Below the pieces are notes generated by a model. It had not been told where the DNA came from. It made no database searches and worked only from the letters and a program-made list of their open reading frames with translations. The position numbers and the translations under genes were made by a program. 64,000 nt of DNA from JAJRQY01 sp965224435 (GTDB taxonomy: Bacteria > Actinomycetota > Acidimicrobiia > Acidimicrobiales > SZUA-35): the NCBI GenBank assembly GCA_965224435.1, contig OZ245048.1:2294001-2358000 (forward strand), written 5' to 3'. Every line of letters starts with the position of its first letter. The first letter of the stretch is position 1. This document shows, one piece after another, positions 62,860-64,000 of this stretch.

Positions 62860-64000
62860 ATGGCTCAATCTGAGAATCAGTCCGACAGTGACTTTGGCCC
62901 GCCTCTGCGTCCTCAAACGGTCGCGGTCACCGTTGGTCGCCCAGCCGGATACGGCGATCCACTCAATGTTCCGATCAACCTGGCCTCCAACTTTCGCCAA
63001 AGCGGCGAAGGAGCCCCAACCGGACCAACAGATGACTCCCGGATCTATAGCCGCGGCGGCGGAACCGAGACTTGGGCTGCATTCGAAGAAGCAATGGGAG
63101 CCCTCGAAGGGGGCAACGCCATCTCCTTCGCTTCGGGTATGGCGGCGGTTGCCTCCATCTTTGCCTGGCTCGAGTCAGGCTCTACTGTCTTAGTTCCCGA
63201 AGACTGCTACCACGGGGTGGCAGAAACCGTGAACGACGGTGAGGCTCGCCTCGGCTGGATCGTACAGCGACTGCCAGGAAGCGACACCGACGCCTGGCTG
63301 GAGGCCATTCCCAGCGCTGATCTGGTCTGGCTTGAATCGCCCTCCAATCCCCTGATGGAAATTGCCGATATTCCCACCTTGTGCACTGCCGCCAAGGAAG
63401 CCGGAGTCGCCTGCGCCGTCGACAACACCTTCGCTACTCCCCTCCTTCAGCGTCCGTTGGACCATGGCGCAACCTTCAGCGTGCACAGCGCCACCAAGTT
63501 CATTGGCGGGCACTCAGACCTACTGATGGGTGTTGTCGTTTCCCGCGACACCGAAGCCCTGACCGCCATTGACCGACGCCGTCTGCTCGGCGGAGCCACC
63601 CCTGGTGCCCTGGAATCATTCCTGGCCCTGCGCGGTCTGCGAACTCTTCCTATCCGGCTCGAGCGGGCGCAAGCCAACGCCGAGGAGCTGGCAATTCGAC
63701 TCTCTGAACATCGGATCGTGAGCCGAGTCCGCTATCCCGGCCTGCCCGAGCACCCAGGCCACGAGCTGGCTTCCACCACCCTCGGTGGCCCGGGAGCCAT
63801 GCTGAGTTTCGAGACAATCGGGTCGGCTACATCAGCCGATATTCGCCTGTCTCGTCTTCGAGTAATCAGCGTCGCCACCAGCCTTGGCGGTGTCGAGTCC
63901 ACCATCGAGCGGCGGGCCAAGCAGGCGGGCCAAGAGCATCTTCCCGAAACCCTGATGCGCCTCAGCGTTGGCATCGAGCACATTGAGGATCTCTGGGCCG
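62860..64000 (+). CDS. Cys/Met-metabolism PLP enzyme, cystathionine gamma-synthase-like (3' end beyond window)
   Basis: 380 codons are visible. Blocks in order: IYSRGGGTETWAAFEEAMGALEG, SFASGMAAVASIF, VWLESPSNPLMEIADI, CAVDNTFATPLLQRPLDHGA, and the PLP lysine in SVHSATKFIGGHSDLLMG. RVISVATSLGGVESTIERR and LMRLSVGIEHIEDLWA near the edge are the normal C-terminal signature, so only a few residues are missing. Whether it is a synthase, a lyase or a related gamma-elimination enzyme is not decided. Confidence 0.92.
   Translation, partial: MAQSENQSDSDFGPPLRPQTVAVTVGRPAGYGDPLNVPINLASNFRQSGEGAPTGPTDDSRIYSRGGGTETWAAFEEAMGALEGGNAISFASGMAAVASIFAWLESGSTVLVPEDCYHGVAETVNDGEARLGWIVQRLPGSDTDAWLEAIPSADLVWLESPSNPLMEIADIPTLCTAAKEAGVACAVDNTFATPLLQRPLDHGATFSVHSATKFIGGHSDLLMGVVVSRDTEALTAIDRRRLLGGATPGALESFLALRGLRTLPIRLERAQANAEELAIRLSEHRIVSRVRYPGLPEHPGHELASTTLGGPGAMLSFETIGSATSADIRLSRLRVISVATSLGGVESTIERRAKQAGQEHLPETLMRLSVGIEHIEDLWA

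Overview
The window is a chromosomal stretch of a high-GC Gram-positive bacterium, most likely an actinobacterium of the Acidimicrobiia type. This is inferred from gene content and order: tlyA-nadK-recN, scpA-scpB-rluB, infC-rpmI-rplT-(SpoU methyltransferase)-pheS-pheT, an argCJBDFRGH operon, a hisE-hisG pair, and 13E12/DUF222-type HNH and DUF1844-like genes. The backbone order matches, from memory, the infC to cmk/der segment of the Mycobacterium chromosome, here in reverse orientation and interrupted by insertions. No phage, plasmid, transposase or CRISPR signature is visible.

Layout, left to right. (1) 1-8.5 kb: a DUF512 radical-SAM protein and ispH fire divergently. Then, on the minus strand, come cmk-plsC-CYTH, aroH-tyrA and scpA-scpB-rluB. 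(2) 8.6-23.6 kb: trpS, pyrG-NUDIX-HD, an ornithine cyclodeaminase-like protein, a serine hydrolase, an ACP-phosphodiesterase-like protein, tlyA-nadK-recN, rhomboid, a HAD phosphatase, class II aldolase, an ABM-like protein paired with an ECF sigma factor, and a TPR-like protein. (3) 23.6-29.4 kb: one rRNA operon (16S-23S-5S, minus strand) without spacer tRNAs, with visible processing stems and a strong terminator. (4) 29.4-40.4 kb: tyrS, then the seamless arginine operon argC-J-B-D-F-R-G-H plus a terminal NUDIX gene. A promoter and ArgR box lie in front of argC. (5) 40.4-55.5 kb, the accessory part: a proline-rich membrane metalloprotease, udk, pepF, hisE-hisG, an HNH protein, PaiB-like, RidA, P-loop kinase, methyltransferase, GNAT, flavin reductase, acyl-CoA synthetase, an unknown membrane protein and an unknown lipoprotein. 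(6) 55.5-64 kb: pheT, pheS, an rRNA/tRNA methyltransferase, rplT, rpmI, infC, a DUF1844-like gene, a cold-shock-like gene, mogA/moaB and a cystathionine gamma-synthase-type enzyme cut by the window edge.

Two themes go beyond ordinary annotation. First, first-in-operon genes carry a TANNNT -10 hexamer 6-9 bases before their start codon, pointing to widespread leaderless transcription; this pattern settles several start codons. Second, short tandem duplications of 15-19 bp recur exactly at gene starts and ends (ispH, scpB/rluB, scpA, the ornithine cyclodeaminase-like gene, the metalloprotease). One of them makes a chain of coupled decoy mini-ORFs in front of rluB. infC appears to start with AUA. 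I did not find a convincing new multi-gene system; the least explained loci are the ABM/ECF-sigma pair, the proline-rich metalloprotease and the membrane protein/lipoprotein pair at 53.3-55.5 kb.
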